A stretch of DNA of 64,000 nucleotides from Brucella tritici (lineage in GTDB: Bacteria > Pseudomonadota > Alphaproteobacteria > Rhizobiales > Rhizobiaceae), in assembly GCF_008932295.1 (NCBI RefSeq), contig NZ_WBWA01000008.1:1-64000 (forward strand), written 5' to 3'. Positions 19,981 to 27,716 of the stretch are shown here, in pieces. The position numbers were made by a program, and so were the translations under genes. The notes under the pieces were generated by a model. The model saw only the letters and a program-made list of their open reading frames with translations. It was not told where the DNA came from and made no database searches. Each line of letters begins with the position of its first letter. Positions within the stretch are counted from its first letter, which is position 1.

Positions 19981-20613
19981 ATGGAAAAGCTGGACGAACT
20001 CAGCCGCTCGATCCGGGCCTGTCGTATCTGTCGCGACACACCAGAATTTCTGCCGCCCTTGCCGCATGAGCCCAATCCCGTCTGCATCGTCTCGGATACA
20101 GCGAGAATTGCCATTTGCGGTCAGGCTCCCGGCATTCGCGTGCACAACACTTCCCTGCCGTTCAACGATCCGTCCGGGGATCGCCTGCGGCAATGGCTCG
20201 GCGTGTCGCGCGAGGAATTTTATGATCCATCACGCTTTGCCATCGTCCCGATGGGCTTCTGCTTTCCCGGCTATGACAAGCATGGTGGTGATCTTCCGCC
20301 GCGCCGCGAATGTCGGCAGACCTGGCATGACCGTGTTTTCGCGGCAATGCCGCAACTGGAATTCGTGCTGGTGGTCGGACAATACGCCCTGGCCTATCAC
20401 CTGCCCGGCTATCGGGGCCGTAATCTCACTGAAACCGTCAGGAACTGGCGGCATTTCATCGAAACACCCAATCAGGCGGGTCGAATCGCCCTGCCCTTGC
20501 CGCACCCATCCTGGCGCAACAGTGGGTGGCTCAAGCGAAATCCATGGTTTGATGCTGAAGTTGTGCCTGTTCTTCAGGCAAAAGTGCGAGACCTCATCCA
20601 AGACGATAAATAA
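19981..20613 (+). CDS. Uracil-DNA glycosylase family protein
   Basis: The 210-residue protein has motif A ICGQAPGIRVHNTSLPFNDPSGDRL, motif LPLPHPSWRNSGW near the C-terminus and an N-terminal C-x2-C pair (RACRICRD), resembling the Fe-S family 4/5 branch. It starts 21 bases after the nuclease gene and may be cotranscribed. The exact substrate class is uncertain. Confidence 0.82.
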   Translation: MEKLDELSRSIRACRICRDTPEFLPPLPHEPNPVCIVSDTARIAICGQAPGIRVHNTSLPFNDPSGDRLRQWLGVSREEFYDPSRFAIVPMGFCFPGYDKHGGDLPPRRECRQTWHDRVFAAMPQLEFVLVVGQYALAYHLPGYRGRNLTETVRNWRHFIETPNQAGRIALPLPHPSWRNSGWLKRNPWFDAEVVPVLQAKVRDLIQDDK

Positions 20614-20741
20614 TTTTTATTCCATTCGTTTTCATCAGAATATTTTTCCTGTAACTTCGGATCATTGCGAACCATAAGGTATGACGTTTCACCTATTCGC
20701 ACAGTTCGGGAAACGATTTCTAAAACCGGGAACGGAAACGC

Positions 20742-21221
20742 ATGGACAGGCTCGACAGGAAGATACTGCGCTTATTGCAGGAAGACGCGACACTTGCAGT
20801 GGCAGACGTTGCCAAGAAAGTTGGCCTTTCCACGACGCCATGCTGGCGCCGCATCCAGAAACTCGAAGAAGATGGCGTCATCAAGCGCCGTGTCGCCATT
20901 CTCGATCCGATCCGCGTCAATGCGCGGGTGACGGTGTTCGTGTCGGTGCGCACAAGCTCCCACAGCCATGAATGGCTCAAGCGCTTCTCCGAAGTGGTTC
21001 AGGAATTCCCTGAAGTCATCGAATTCTACCGCATGAGCGGTGACGTGGATTATTTGCTTCGCGTGGCTGTGCCGGACATCGGCGCTTATGACGCCTTCTA
21101 TAAGCGCCTCATCAGCAAGATCGAAATTCGCGACGTGTCTTCGTCCTTCGCCATGGAGCAGATCAAGTACACCACCGAACTGCCGCTCGACTACATGGTG
21201 CTCGACAAAGATAACAACTAA
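20742..21221 (+). CDS. Lrp/AsnC-family transcriptional regulator
   Basis: This 159-residue regulator has an N-terminal winged helix (LDRKILRLLQEDATLAVADVAKKVGLS, TPCWRRIQKLEEDGVI) and a C-terminal RAM ligand-binding domain with the DVDYLLRVAV core. These are the Lrp family features. It is followed by a terminator shared with cobT. The effector and targets cannot be inferred. Confidence 0.94.
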   Translation: MDRLDRKILRLLQEDATLAVADVAKKVGLSTTPCWRRIQKLEEDGVIKRRVAILDPIRVNARVTVFVSVRTSSHSHEWLKRFSEVVQEFPEVIEFYRMSGDVDYLLRVAVPDIGAYDAFYKRLISKIEIRDVSSSFAMEQIKYTTELPLDYMVLDKDNN

Positions 21222-21246
21222 CGCTTTTAAAGCTTTGATTTAAAAG

Positions 21247-21272
21247 AAAAGCCCGCCAAATGGCGGGCTTTT
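21247..21272. terminator. Bidirectional terminator between lrp-type gene and cobT
   Basis: The perfect stem AAAAGCCCGCC/GGCGGGCTTTT has an AAAT loop, with A-rich upstream and T-rich downstream flanks. It lies between two convergent genes and can serve both. Confidence 0.93.
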
Positions 21273-21289
21273 CGATGATCTCGCGACCA

Positions 21290-22309
21290 TTATTTCGAGC
21301 CGGATATTCCAGCCTGTTCGAACGTCGCCATGCCACTATGGCACAGTGCCGCCGCCTTGACGATACCGGCTGCGAGCGCCGCACCTGTGCCTTCGCCAAG
21401 GCGCATTCCCATATCAAGAAGCGGTTCCTTGCCCATCTTCTCAAGAAGCTTGCGATGGCCTGGTTCGGCGGAAACATGGCCGAACAGGCAATGATCTATT
21501 GCTTCCGGGTTGGCGGCATAGAGAACCGCTGCGGCAGCACTTGCCACAAAACCGTCGACGATGACCGGGATTTTCTCCATGCGCGCGGCCAGAATTGCGC
21601 CAGCCATGGCTGCGATTTCGCGACCGCCGAGACGGCTCAACACTTCCAGCGGGTCCTGGAGATGCGCCTGATGGAGAGCGACGGCCTGACGAACGGCGGC
21701 AAGCTTGCGCTCAAGCAACTCACCCGTTGAACCCGTGCCCGGCCCGACCCAGTCTTCCGCTGTACCACCGAAGAGCGCCAGCGCAATTGCTGCGGCAATC
21801 GTGGTGTTACCGATACCCATTTCGCCGATGCACAAGAGATCGGTTCCACCGGCAATCGCTTCCATGCCGAAAGCCATGGTCGCGGCGCAAGTGCGCTCAT
21901 CCATGGCAGGTTCTTCGGTAATGTCCCCGGTCGGGTGTTCCAGCGCCAGATCAAAAACCTTCAGCCCGAGATCATTGGCAATGCAGATCTGGTTGATGGC
22001 TGCGCCACCGGCAGCAAAATTCTCGACCATCTGCGCCGTGACGCTTGGCGGAAACGGGGTGATGTTCTTGGCCGTAACCCCGTGATTGCCAGCAAACACC
22101 GCCACCAGCGGGCGATTGATCTGCGGTGTGCGCTTGCCGGTCCATGCAGCGAGCCATGCCACGATCTCTTCCATGCGTCCGAGCGAACCGGCGGGCTTGG
22201 TCAGTGTAGCCTCACGCTCGCGAACGGCCCTTTCCGCTCCCAGGTCGGGACCCGGCAGATTTCGGATCAATTCTCGGAAATCGTCAAAAGGTAGGCCGCT
22301 GGCGCTCAT
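21290..22309 (-). CDS. cobT: Nicotinate-nucleotide--dimethylbenzimidazole phosphoribosyltransferase
   Basis: CobT makes alpha-ribazole phosphate for the lower ligand of cobalamin. The 339 residues include PAGSLGRMEEIVAWLAAW, FAGNHGVTAKNITPFP, GEMGIGNTTIAAAI and the catalytic-region Glu in LDMGMRLGEGTGAA. It is divergent from cobS, the next enzyme in nucleotide-loop assembly. No cobalamin riboswitch is apparent in the 150-bp intergenic region. Confidence 0.96.
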   Translation of the reverse strand: MSASGLPFDDFRELIRNLPGPDLGAERAVREREATLTKPAGSLGRMEEIVAWLAAWTGKRTPQINRPLVAVFAGNHGVTAKNITPFPPSVTAQMVENFAAGGAAINQICIANDLGLKVFDLALEHPTGDITEEPAMDERTCAATMAFGMEAIAGGTDLLCIGEMGIGNTTIAAAIALALFGGTAEDWVGPGTGSTGELLERKLAAVRQAVALHQAHLQDPLEVLSRLGGREIAAMAGAILAARMEKIPVIVDGFVASAAAAVLYAANPEAIDHCLFGHVSAEPGHRKLLEKMGKEPLLDMGMRLGEGTGAALAAGIVKAAALCHSGMATFEQAGISGSK

Positions 22310-22461
22310 AAGTTTAGTCCAATCGATGATGGGAGGTGTAAATTCGTTGGGCTCGTCCTATAAGCACTGACGCGAATTTTCAAATCACCTCTTTGAGTTG
22401 AAGCAACATTGAGGCGAATTATCGCGGAAATCCGTTTCGGGAAACAAAGTGGAACAGTCAC

Positions 22462-23244
22462 TTGCAGCGAAATAGTCTCATTGGCGACACGATCCGGAGT
22501 CTGGGCTTTCTAAGCCGCCTGCCGCTTCCGCAGAGATGGTTCGAGGATGGTGATGATTCGTTGCCGCGCAATGCCCGTGCCTTTCCGCTCGCAGGAGCGG
22601 TGCTGGGCCTGCTGGCAGGCGCTGTGCTTTTCGTGGCCTATAAAATGAACCTCTCGCCCCTTGCCTGCGCGCTGCTCGCAATTGGCACCCTGGCGGCGAT
22701 GACCGGCGCACTCCATGAAGACGGCCTGGGTGATACTGCTGACGGCTTCTTCGGCGCATCTTCCGTGGATCGCCGGCTGGATATCATGAAAGATTCCCGC
22801 ATCGGAACTTTCGCGGCGCTGACGCTGATTGTCTTCGTGGGTTTGAAGGCGGCTCTATTGATGGCGATCATCGACCGTGCAGGTGCAGGCTATGCAGCTC
22901 TTGCGCTGATCGGCGGCGAAGCGGCAAGCCGCGCAGCCATGCTGGCATTCTGGCACGCTCTGCCCTCCGCGCGTCCCGGCGGGCTGTCCGACAGCGTTGG
23001 CCAGCCGCAATGGGAGACCGTTGTTTGCGGTGTCGGGATCGGACTGCTCTTTCTTGTCTTCACGCTCATACCAGCGGGCGGATTTCTCTCGCTCATCAAT
23101 GCGCTTGTGCTGGCGACTGTTCTGCTTGTCGGCTTTGCCAGACTTTGCATCGCAAAAATCGGCGGACAAACCGGTGACACATTGGGCGCAGCACAGCAGA
23201 TCGGTGCAGTTGCCGTTCTCGCCGGGCTTGTCATGGCCCTTTGA
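22462..23244 (+). CDS. cobS: Adenosylcobinamide-GDP ribazoletransferase (cobalamin synthase)
   Basis: This 260-residue integral membrane enzyme joins adenosylcobinamide-GDP to alpha-ribazole. The motif [18 protein letters not shown] with its acidic residues is diagnostic, and [15 protein letters not shown] sequence occurs near the end. The translated start is a TTG at 22462. Divergent from cobT. Confidence 0.94.
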   Translation: MQRNSLIGDTIRSLGFLSRLPLPQRWFEDGDDSLPRNARAFPLAGAVLGLLAGAVLFVAYKMNLSPLACALLAIGTLAAMTGALHEDGLGDTADGFFGASSVDRRLDIMKDSRIGTFAALTLIVFVGLKAALLMAIIDRAGAGYAALALIGGEAASRAAMLAFWHALPSARPGGLSDSVGQPQWETVVCGVGIGLLFLVFTLIPAGGFLSLINALVLATVLLVGFARLCIAKIGGQTGDTLGAAQQIGAVAVLAGLVMAL

Positions 23245-23263
23245 TGCAACCACATTGCATTTC

Positions 23264-23458
23264 ATGGACACGACAACCATTGAATCCCCGTGCATATTGG
23301 TTTGCACGATAGATACGGAAACCGGCTTCTGCCTCGGCTGTGCCCGGACGCTGGATGAGATCGCACGCTGGTCCAGCATGAGTGCGGAAGAGCGAATGGC
23401 CGTCTGGTCGCTTCTCGCCGACAGGCACGAGATTATTGTAGAAAAGAGAATTGGCTGA
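23264..23458 (+). CDS. DUF1289 protein
   Basis: This 64-residue protein starts at [10 protein letters not shown]. It has the family's Cys pattern: [10 protein letters not shown] and [16 protein letters not shown], four Cys that could bind a metal or cluster. The conserved W and [10 protein letters not shown] helix follow. It overlaps the next gene by one base (TGATG). Function unknown. Confidence 0.85.
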   Translation: MDTTTIESPCILVCTIDTETGFCLGCARTLDEIARWSSMSAEERMAVWSLLADRHEIIVEKRIG

Positions 23459-24162
23459 TGGGGCGCTTTTTCTGGCTCATTATTGCTGCTGTCGCGATTG
23501 TTGTCCTGCTGCTGATGTCCAACAATGACAGCGGCTCAACGCTTGGCATGGACAATGACGTGTTTGCCCGCGCAGCCTATCTGGGCATATGGGGCGTCGT
23601 GCTTGCTGCCGGTCTGCTAGGCTCCGGGATCAAGCTGACTGACTTTGCGCGCAATATGGCCATGTGGGCCGTGATTATTCTCGGCCTCGTTGCAGGTTAT
23701 CAGTATCGTTATGAGCTGCAGGACGTCGCGAGCCGGGTCACGGCCGGGCTGATCCCCGGAAGCCCTATTTCAGGCCGTAATGCCGATGGCACTTTAACCG
23801 TCACGCTTGCAAAGGCTGCGAATGGTCATTTCGAGGTCAATGGGCGCGTGAACGGTGAACGTGTTCACTTTCTGGTCGATACCGGCGCATCTTCAGTCGT
23901 CCTGTCCCAGCAAGATGCAGAGCGCGCAGGCATAGACACGGCTTCGCTCAACTATTCCGTTCCGATCATGACGGCCAATGGTACGGCAAGTGCAGCAGTC
24001 ATCAACATTGCCACATTGCAGATTGGCGATATCGAGCGCCAGAATGTGCGCGCCATGGTGACCAAGGAAGGCCTGATGACCGGCAGCCTGCTCGGTATGA
24101 ACTTCCTGCAAACACTCGGCGGATTCACTGTCCGCGGGGACCAGCTTATTCTGATTGATTAG
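23458..24162 (+). CDS. Retropepsin-like aspartic protease of the TIGR02281 clan AA type
   Basis: The 234 residues comprise two or three N-terminal membrane helices and a periplasmic single-lobe aspartic protease domain. The catalytic motif is LVDTGASSVVLS; like retropepsins it should act as a dimer. The C-terminal GSLLGMNFLQTLGGF is the second family signature. Translationally coupled to the DUF1289 gene. The natural substrate is unknown. Confidence 0.88.
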   Translation: MGRFFWLIIAAVAIVVLLLMSNNDSGSTLGMDNDVFARAAYLGIWGVVLAAGLLGSGIKLTDFARNMAMWAVIILGLVAGYQYRYELQDVASRVTAGLIPGSPISGRNADGTLTVTLAKAANGHFEVNGRVNGERVHFLVDTGASSVVLSQQDAERAGIDTASLNYSVPIMTANGTASAAVINIATLQIGDIERQNVRAMVTKEGLMTGSLLGMNFLQTLGGFTVRGDQLILID

Positions 24163-24258
24163 AGCGCAGCCCGAAAAGTGTGAAACGGTTTTCGGATAAG
24201 ATTCCTGTCAAAACAAATGCTTAGAGCATCAATCTGATCTAATCAGATCGAAACGTGT
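24163..24258. repeat. Intergenic repeat-like element with hairpin, after the protease gene
   Basis: The segment AGAGCGCAGCCCGAAAAGTG followed by a GGTTTTCGGATAAGATTC-type stretch and AAATGCTTAGAGCA resembles a dispersed intergenic repeat common in Brucella and relatives (from memory). A hairpin ATCTGAT/ATCAGAT sits at 24232-24248. It separates two convergent genes. Confidence 0.55.
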
Positions 24259-24259
24259 T

Positions 24260-25282
24260 CTAAGCAGCTTCTGCTGCCGCTTCAGTCACGACGGCATAGG
24301 CCTGACGCAGCACATCACTGTTTGCGCCCGGCTTGGTGGCATCCGTCGAAAGGATTTGCCGCCAGCGCCGTGCACCCGGCTGCCCGGTAAAAAGCCCGAC
24401 CATATGTCGGCTCACATGCGAAAGCCTGCCGCCTGCTGCGATATGACGATCAGTATAGGCGCACATTTCACCGATGATATCAGCGATCGAGGTAACTGCC
24501 TGTCCGCCTCCATAAAGGCGCGCATCCACCTCTGCCAGAATCTCGGGATTATGATAAGCGGCACGACCGAGCATCACCGCATCGGTGGCCTGCAAGTGCT
24601 GCTCTGCTTCATCAAGCGTATTGATCCCGCCGTTTATGCCGACGAAAATATCGCCAAGCCGCGCCTTGAGGCGATAGACGCGATCATAGTCGAGCGGTGG
24701 AATCTCGCGGTTCTCCTTGGGCGACAATCCTTTCAGCCAGGCCTTACGAGCGTGGACCCAAAGCGCATCAGCACCAGCGTCAAGTGTCAGATCGGCCAAA
24801 GTATCGAGTGCAACTTCCACATCCTGATCGTCAACGCCAATACGGCATTTGACGGTAACGGGCACGGAAACGGCCTCTTTCATTGCAGAGACGCAACGCG
24901 CCACCACATCCGGGGTCTGCATGAGGCAGGCTCCGAATGTACCTGACTGCACGCGATCCGACGGGCAACCGACATTGAGATTGATTTCGTCATAGCCGTA
25001 ATCGGCGCCGATGTTCGCAGCTTCTTTCAGCTTCACCGGATCGGAACCGCCTAACTGCAGCGCCACAGGATGTTCAGCGGTGTCGAAACCCAGCAACCGG
25101 TCGCGTGGGCCGTGAATGATGGCATCCGCCACGACCATTTCAGTGTAGAGCAATGCATGCCTGGAAAAGAGCCGGTGAAAATACCGGCAATGTCTGTCCG
25201 ACCAGTCAATCATAGGGGCTACGGCAAAACGCGGCCTATGCGAAATCAATGGGTTCGTTATTTTTCCGTAGCTTATCGCCAT
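24260..25282 (-). CDS. dusA: tRNA-dihydrouridine(20/20a) synthase, with prophage-supplied N-terminus
   Basis: This flavoenzyme reduces uridine in the tRNA D-loop. The 340 residues include RFAVAPMIDWSDRHCR near the N-terminus, the LQLGGSDP FMN region and the catalytic Cys in NLNVGCPSDRVQ. The first 17 residues (MAISYGKITNPLISHRP) come from the prophage left end; the displaced native start (MTEIKSKKRNYPDV) is at 62133-62177. Joining the two halves at the shared 8-mer restores an ordinary DusA. The start and promoter are now phage-derived. Confidence 0.94.
   Translation of the reverse strand: MAISYGKITNPLISHRPRFAVAPMIDWSDRHCRYFHRLFSRHALLYTEMVVADAIIHGPRDRLLGFDTAEHPVALQLGGSDPVKLKEAANIGADYGYDEINLNVGCPSDRVQSGTFGACLMQTPDVVARCVSAMKEAVSVPVTVKCRIGVDDQDVEVALDTLADLTLDAGADALWVHARKAWLKGLSPKENREIPPLDYDRVYRLKARLGDIFVGINGGINTLDEAEQHLQATDAVMLGRAAYHNPEILAEVDARLYGGGQAVTSIADIIGEMCAYTDRHIAAGGRLSHVSRHMVGLFTGQPGARRWRQILSTDATKPGANSDVLRQAYAVVTEAAAEAA
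25204..25233. other. attL (dusA 5' region)
   Basis: The core encodes RFAVAPMIDW of DusA on the minus strand. The segment matches attR in 8 consecutive bases (ACGGCAAA) and about 23 of 30 overall; the rest differs at codon-wobble-like positions. Recombination inside the 8-mer is the simplest junction. Confidence 0.82.
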
Positions 25283-25316
25283 TTTCTAACTGCTCATTTA
25301 AGTCTATTGCCGCCCC

Positions 25317-25345
25317 TTTACGCTCGTTTTGACGCGAAGTATAAC
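25317..25345 (+). promoter_or_regulatory. Probable integrase promoter
   Basis: TTTACG (25317-25322), 17-bp spacer, TATAAC (25340-25345). The -10 read on the other strand is GTTATACT, so a divergent promoter toward dusA could share it. Predicted transcription start falls on the first arm-type repeat. Confidence 0.55.
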
Positions 25346-25349
25346 ACGG

Positions 25350-25376
25350 ATGTTGTACTCGGGGAGAATGTTGTAC
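25350..25376 (+). repeat. Two direct ATGTTGTAC repeats (putative integrase arm-type sites, left)
   Basis: ATGTTGTAC occurs at 25350-25358 and 25368-25376, 18 bp apart, between the attL core and the integrase start. Two more copies, in inverted order, lie beside attR at 62022-62047. The placement matches arm-type sites of tyrosine recombinases. Confidence 0.7.
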
Positions 25377-25378
25377 CA

Positions 25379-26491
25379 ATGGGAACGATCATTGAGCGCC
25401 CAAGGGCGAATGGTTCAGTTGCGTATCTAGCACAAATCCTGTTGAAAAGGGATGGCAAAGTCGTTCACCGGGAATCCCGCACATTTGACCGGAAGTCGAT
25501 GGCGGCGGCGTGGGTCAAGAAACGGGAGAGCGAACTCAAAAAGGATCCGGCACAACTAGGCGTGACCGTTCGCCCATCCACGAAGCTCAGTGATGCCATT
25601 GATACATATGTGCGCGAGAGCCTGAAGGATATAGGACGAACCAAAGCGCAGACGTTGAAGGCTATCAAGCGCTTCTCGTTTGCCAAGAAGGAGTGTTCAT
25701 CCATCCGCAGTCAGGACATTGTGAAGTTCGCGCAGGAGCTGGCTGAGGAACGCACACCGCAGACGGTAGGAAACTGGATTTCTCATCTATCGGCAATTTT
25801 CACGCTCGCCCGTCCCGCCTGGGGAATACCGCTCGACACAGATGCCATGAAAGACGCTCAGATAGTTCTGAAGCGTCTGGGCATCATATCCAAATCTAAT
25901 CAGCGCGAGCGCCGTCCGAGTATCGAAGAATTAAACAAACTGCTCGACCACTATACAGACCGGGAGATCCGCATCCGCAATCATATGCCGATGGTCAAGA
26001 TAGTGTTGTTCGCTCTGTTCTCGACGCGACGACAGGACGAGATTTGCCGCATGGAATGGCAAGATTTCGAGCCGGAACATAAGCGCATATTGATTCGCGA
26101 CATGAAAAATCCGGGCGAAAAGATCGGCAACAACGTGTGGTGCAACCTGACAGATGAAGCTGTCGCCGTCCTTCAATCGCTCCCAAAACAAGACAAGGGC
26201 CGGATATTTCCCTTTGTTTCGAAAACGGTAAGTTCCCGATTTATGCGGACTTGTCCGCTACTGGAGATCGAGGATCTGAATTTTCACGATTTACGCCACG
26301 AAGGGATATCCCGCCTATTTGAAATGGGCTGGACCATCCCCCAGGTGGCAATGGTATCCGGCCACCGATCATGGAGTTCTTTGAAGCGCTATTCCCACAT
26401 TCGCCAGCAAGGTGACAAATACGCCGCCTGGAAATGGATAACGGACTTAATGCCGAAAGAGCCGCAGGTTGACGAAGAAGCACCGGCTTAG
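25379..26491 (+). CDS. int: Tyrosine-type integrase
   Basis: The product is 370 residues from the Met at 25379 (MGTIIERPRANGS); the open frame upstream runs through attL and is not coding. The N-terminal arm-binding region is followed by a SAM-like domain (KLSDAIDTYVRESLKDIG). The catalytic domain has Arg in FSTRRQDEICRMEW, HDLRHEGISR (His-x-x-Arg), GHRSW and the Tyr nucleophile in LKRYSHI. It directs insertion at the 5' end of dusA. It is convergent with the Dam-type gene. Confidence 0.93.
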   Translation: MGTIIERPRANGSVAYLAQILLKRDGKVVHRESRTFDRKSMAAAWVKKRESELKKDPAQLGVTVRPSTKLSDAIDTYVRESLKDIGRTKAQTLKAIKRFSFAKKECSSIRSQDIVKFAQELAEERTPQTVGNWISHLSAIFTLARPAWGIPLDTDAMKDAQIVLKRLGIISKSNQRERRPSIEELNKLLDHYTDREIRIRNHMPMVKIVLFALFSTRRQDEICRMEWQDFEPEHKRILIRDMKNPGEKIGNNVWCNLTDEAVAVLQSLPKQDKGRIFPFVSKTVSSRFMRTCPLLEIEDLNFHDLRHEGISRLFEMGWTIPQVAMVSGHRSWSSLKRYSHIRQQGDKYAAWKWITDLMPKEPQVDEEAPA

Positions 26492-26524
26492 AAGGCGGTA
26501 ACATTCCCCACAATAACAGCAAGA

Positions 26525-26576
26525 GTTCCAACTTTCGCCGAGCTATTGCAGCCCTATAAAATGCGAAAGTTGGAAC
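26525..26576. repeat. Perfect 14-bp inverted repeat between int and the methylase
   Basis: GTTCCAACTTTCGC (26525-26538) and GCGAAAGTTGGAAC (26563-26576) flank 24 bases. It lies between two convergent stops, so a terminator is possible, but the loop is long and no T-run follows. A protein-binding site is an alternative. Confidence 0.7.
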
Positions 26577-26590
26577 ACCTTGGCCGTCGT

Positions 26591-27427
26591 TTAGTCGGGC
26601 AGGTTCAAGACGGACGGAAGCTTGCGATCCATAATAATCACTTCACCGACTGGCTTAGCCTGACCGCCGCCAATAGTGTATGTGAGTGCAACGTCGCAGA
26701 TCTTGAACGCCGCAAAGATGGAGCGCACTTCTGGCGTGTCGTTCAGAGAGATCATGAAGCGGCCCTTGATGTCAGCCATCCGCTCAGCCATCCGCTCAAA
26801 ATCCTGCCGGCTGAATACATCCTTGCCATAGTCTGTTTCACAGCCGAAATAAGGCGGATCCATATAGAATAGCGTTCCGGGCGAATCGTAACGATCAATG
26901 AAGCTCGACCAGTTCAAATTCTCGATTTGCACCCCCGACAGCCGTTCGTGGATCTCTTCCAACAGCGGTCCAAGTCTTGTGACATTGAAGCGAGCAGATC
27001 CACCAGTGTCGACACCGTAGTTTCGGCCTACGACCTTTCCGCCGAACGCCAGGCGCTGCAGATAAAGAAAACGCGCTGCGCGTTCGAGATCCGTCAAGGT
27101 CGATGGATCGCAAGCCTTGAGCCGTTCAAATTCGCGCCTGGACGTAACTTGGAATTTCAGGGTTTCCATGAACTGGGGATAGTGGCGCTGCAGGATCCGA
27201 AACAGCGTGATGACATCGCCTGACACATCGTTGATGACTTCACACCTCGGCACGAGTTGTCGGCGGAAAAAGACGCCACCCATCCCGACAAATGGTTCCG
27301 CATAGACTGTATGGGGTACCTGTTCGATAATCGCCGCAACCCGCTGCGCGAGCTGTTTCTTTCCGCCAATATAGCCAGCAGCCGGCGACACTGGGCGTAC
27401 CGTAGAGAATGAAAATCCTTCTTGCAT
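26591..27427 (-). CDS. DNA adenine methylase (Dam family, DPPY type)
   Basis: The 278 residues start at MQEGFSFSTV (27427), preceded by AGGTTAAG; an ATG at 27499 is less likely. The family motif order is clear: GGKKQLAQRV, FVGMGGVFF (SAM binding), and the catalytic MDPPYFGCET, with RLAFGGK in the central part. It should methylate N6 of adenine in a short site, possibly for protection from host restriction or to mark phage DNA. It is divergent from the polymerase cluster. Target sequence unknown. Confidence 0.88.
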   Translation of the reverse strand: MQEGFSFSTVRPVSPAAGYIGGKKQLAQRVAAIIEQVPHTVYAEPFVGMGGVFFRRQLVPRCEVINDVSGDVITLFRILQRHYPQFMETLKFQVTSRREFERLKACDPSTLTDLERAARFLYLQRLAFGGKVVGRNYGVDTGGSARFNVTRLGPLLEEIHERLSGVQIENLNWSSFIDRYDSPGTLFYMDPPYFGCETDYGKDVFSRQDFERMAERMADIKGRFMISLNDTPEVRSIFAAFKICDVALTYTIGGGQAKPVGEVIIMDRKLPSVLNLPD

Positions 27428-27600
27428 TTTTCTTAACCTGTTGAGGCCAGTATCCGCCCGCCCGCAAGGGTCGGGGTGTGGCATTTGACCTACCGTCATG
27501 CCGGGCGGATCTGACGCGAATCAAGCCCGCCGCTTTTCGGTGTTGACGCACCGATGGCCGCCCCGGTCGGAGCGGATTTTCCACAACCGACAAATGCCGA

Positions 27601-27662
27601 TTGACTAATCTTTAAAATGAGAACATTTTAGGAACATACTCCCACCGAGAGGAATATGTTCC
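27601..27662 (+). promoter_or_regulatory. LexA (SOS) box and promoter of the polymerase operon
   Basis: GAAC-N7-GAAC at 27621-27635 is the reverse complement of the alphaproteobacterial LexA site GTTC-N7-GTTC. A TTGACT -35 lies at 27601, placing the box over the -10. A second inverted repeat GGAACATA/TATGTTCC (27631-27662) overlaps it. Confidence 0.8.
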
Positions 27663-27716
27663 TGAGTGCCCCTGTACTCGGGCGCGGTTCCGCGCATTCT
27701 GATTTTGGAGCGTGTC

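Noticed and set aside
19393-20193. Long minus-strand frame across the nuclease and UDG genes
   Set aside because: It is a shadow of two well-supported genes on the other strand.
22310-22461. Cobalamin riboswitch between cobT and cobS
   Set aside because: The gap is only about 150 bp and lacks the conserved B12-box elements.
25070-25378. Integrase starting at the upstream Met in dusA
   Set aside because: That part runs antisense through attL and the dusA start; a family-like N-terminus begins at 25379.
27666-27716. GTG start for the polymerase
   Set aside because: It lies within the operator inverted repeat and adds 17 residues unlike the family; the TTG at 27717 has a good ribosome site.
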